From Kordia sp039026955 (lineage in GTDB: Bacteria > Bacteroidota > Bacteroidia > Flavobacteriales > Flavobacteriaceae): a stretch of DNA of 64,000 bases. Positions 63,158 through 64,000 of the stretch are shown here, in pieces. The notes beneath the pieces are model-generated. The model was not told the origin of the DNA. It saw only the letters and a list, made by a program, of their open reading frames with translations, and did not search any database. Within the stretch, counting starts at the first letter, position 1, and each line of letters begins with the position of its first letter. The stretch lies in the NCBI GenBank assembly GCA_039026955.1, contig JBCCLH010000011.1:1-64000 (forward strand), written 5' to 3'. The position numbers were made by a program, and so were the translations under genes.

Positions 63158-64000
63158 TTGCATCCAAGCTTGTTACACACTACATATATCTCTATTGGAA
63201 GTAATGTTGGCGACAAACGCGCACATTTACAAAACGCAGTTCACAAACTTGGAACTACCATTGGACGTGTTGTCAAAATTTCTCCGATCTACAAAACACC
63301 TTCATGGGGTTATGATGGAAATGATTTTTACAATGCGTGTTTGTGTGTAAAAACTGCCTTGTCGCCATCCGAAATGATGGCTGAAATTCTGGAAGTGGAA
63401 GCTGCTATGGGACGCGTTCGAAGTCGTAAAAAAGGTTATCAAGACCGCACGATTGATATTGATATTATTTTTTATGAAGATCTAATCATGCAGACGGGAT
63501 TGTTGGTGTTACCGCATCCGTTAGCGCACGAACGCAAATTTGTGATGCAACCGTTGTGCGATATTGCGCCGAGCAAAATTCATCCGACGTATAAAAAAAC
63601 GGTTTCAGATATCAATGACAAACTTCCAGCGGAAGGCATCGAAAAAAGTGAAGAAATACTAGAGAATCCGAATGCTAAAAAGGATTTTTCTCGTTTTAAT
63701 TACATTGCCATAGAAGGAAACATTGGCGCGGGAAAAACGTCGTTAGCTACTAAAATTGCAGAAGATTTTAACGGAAAACTGATTCTAGAACGTTTTGCTG
63801 ACAATCCGTTTTTGCCGAAGTTTTACGAAGACAACAGTCGCTACGCATTTCCGTTGGAAATGTCGTTTTTGGCAGATCGGTACCAACAAATCTCTGACGA
63901 TTTAGCGCAATTGGATTTATTTAAAGATTTCATTGTGTCGGATTATGATGTGGTAAAATCGCTCATCTTTGCGAAAGTCACGCTACAAGCAGAAGAATAC
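63158..64000 (+). CDS. folK: HPPK (FolK) fused to deoxynucleoside kinase, 5' part
   Basis: Open to the right edge: about 281 codons seen, no stop. There is no ATG before the conserved start. The frame begins at TTG 63158, directly after an in-frame TAA, or TTG 63170, giving LLHTTYISIGSNVGDK. FolK signatures: IYKTPSWGYDGNDFYNA, RSRKKGYQDRTIDIDIIFYED, LPHPLAHERKFVMQPL. At about residue 183 a second domain starts, FNYIAIEGNIGAGKTSLA (P-loop), then LERFADNPFLPKFYED and FLADRY, a deoxynucleoside kinase. FolK makes the folate pterin pyrophosphate; the kinase salvages nucleosides. This fusion is common in Bacteroidota. Confidence 0.88.
   Translation, partial: MHPSLLHTTYISIGSNVGDKRAHLQNAVHKLGTTIGRVVKISPIYKTPSWGYDGNDFYNACLCVKTALSPSEMMAEILEVEAAMGRVRSRKKGYQDRTIDIDIIFYEDLIMQTGLLVLPHPLAHERKFVMQPLCDIAPSKIHPTYKKTVSDINDKLPAEGIEKSEEILENPNAKKDFSRFNYIAIEGNIGAGKTSLATKIAEDFNGKLILERFADNPFLPKFYEDNSRYAFPLEMSFLADRYQQISDDLAQLDLFKDFIVSDYDVVKSLIFAKVTLQAEEY

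Noticed and set aside
1..64000. rRNA or tRNA genes
   Set aside because: Looking for clover-leaf patterns and conserved tRNA T-loop words (GGTTCGAATCC type) in the gaps gave no convincing hit. Intergenic hairpins are explained by terminators and palindromic elements.

Overview
The window looks like chromosomal DNA of a marine-type Flavobacteriaceae bacterium (Bacteroidota). It is AT-rich. It carries lineage markers such as a PorP/SprF-type secretion protein, a RemB-like gliding protein, DUF6089 beside uppS/bamA, paired OmpH/Skp genes, a HPPK-deoxynucleoside kinase fusion and LytTR sensor/regulator pairs. Many genes are preceded by the Bacteroidota promoter pattern TTG-N19/20-TAnnTTTG. The leader peptides at 60.1-60.7 kb and the repeats recall Kordia, but that genus assignment is inference.

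Layout. 0.2-4.1 kb: a DUF6625 surface-glycan protein, a RemB-like outer-membrane protein and a small membrane protein. 4.6-10.2 kb: heme O synthase, two subunit III-type proteins and a subunit IV-like protein of a heme-copper oxidase, then SCO-type copper/redox assembly proteins, DUF420 and a small CxxC membrane protein. 10.35-16.4 kb: a MacAB-TolC-like tripartite exporter (ATPase, two permeases, adaptor, outer-membrane channel). 16.4-17.7 kb: a decayed region with a monooxygenase pseudogene split by a 163-bp palindromic element. 17.7-22.8 kb: tsaB, MscS channel, DUF1304, dodecin, NifU-type Fe-S carrier, PorP/SprF. 23.4-29.6 kb: a VWA/SIMPL/SIMPL-like envelope operon and a TPR-sensor kinase with its LytTR regulator. 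29.9-35.1 kb: LysE exporter, DUF2797, GH3-like protein, OmpA-family protein. 35.2-36.3 kb: a DUF433/DUF5615 toxin-antitoxin pair. 36.6-46.8 kb (minus strand): serine hydrolase, membrane LytTR regulator, clpX, clpP, tig, SGNH lipoprotein, FadL-like porin, alpha/beta hydrolase and pdxJ. 46.9-55.4 kb: CBS protein, nadK, DUF6089, uppS, bamA, two OmpH/Skp chaperones and murI, an envelope-biogenesis block. 55.4-64 kb: gamma-carbonic anhydrase, AsmA-like protein, YhhQ, two tandem RiPP (lanthipeptide-like) precursors, sppA, and the 5' part of a folK-dNK fusion running off the right edge.

The most interesting region is 59.99-60.82 kb. Two short peptides share a basic leader ending in Gly-Gly and have different Cys/Ser/Thr-rich cores. 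Each is preceded by the same promoter: two 21-bp-spaced direct repeats, then TTG and TAnnTTTG boxes, all at identical distances from the ATG (unit offset exactly 435 bp). Such paired repeats are typical of LytTR-family activators, and the window encodes two LytTR proteins. No modification enzyme or transporter is nearby.

Non-coding DNA is also structured. One 163-bp palindromic family (three copies, identical length, compensatory arm changes) interrupts a gene whose reading frame is restored by removing it. Another palindromic family of 214-251 bp (three copies) has a perfect 6-bp target duplication in one copy and forms the last base of the sppA stop codon. Several genes are followed directly at the stop codon by degenerate short tandem repeats. 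One dispersed repeat encodes the C-terminal residues of the gamma-carbonic anhydrase.
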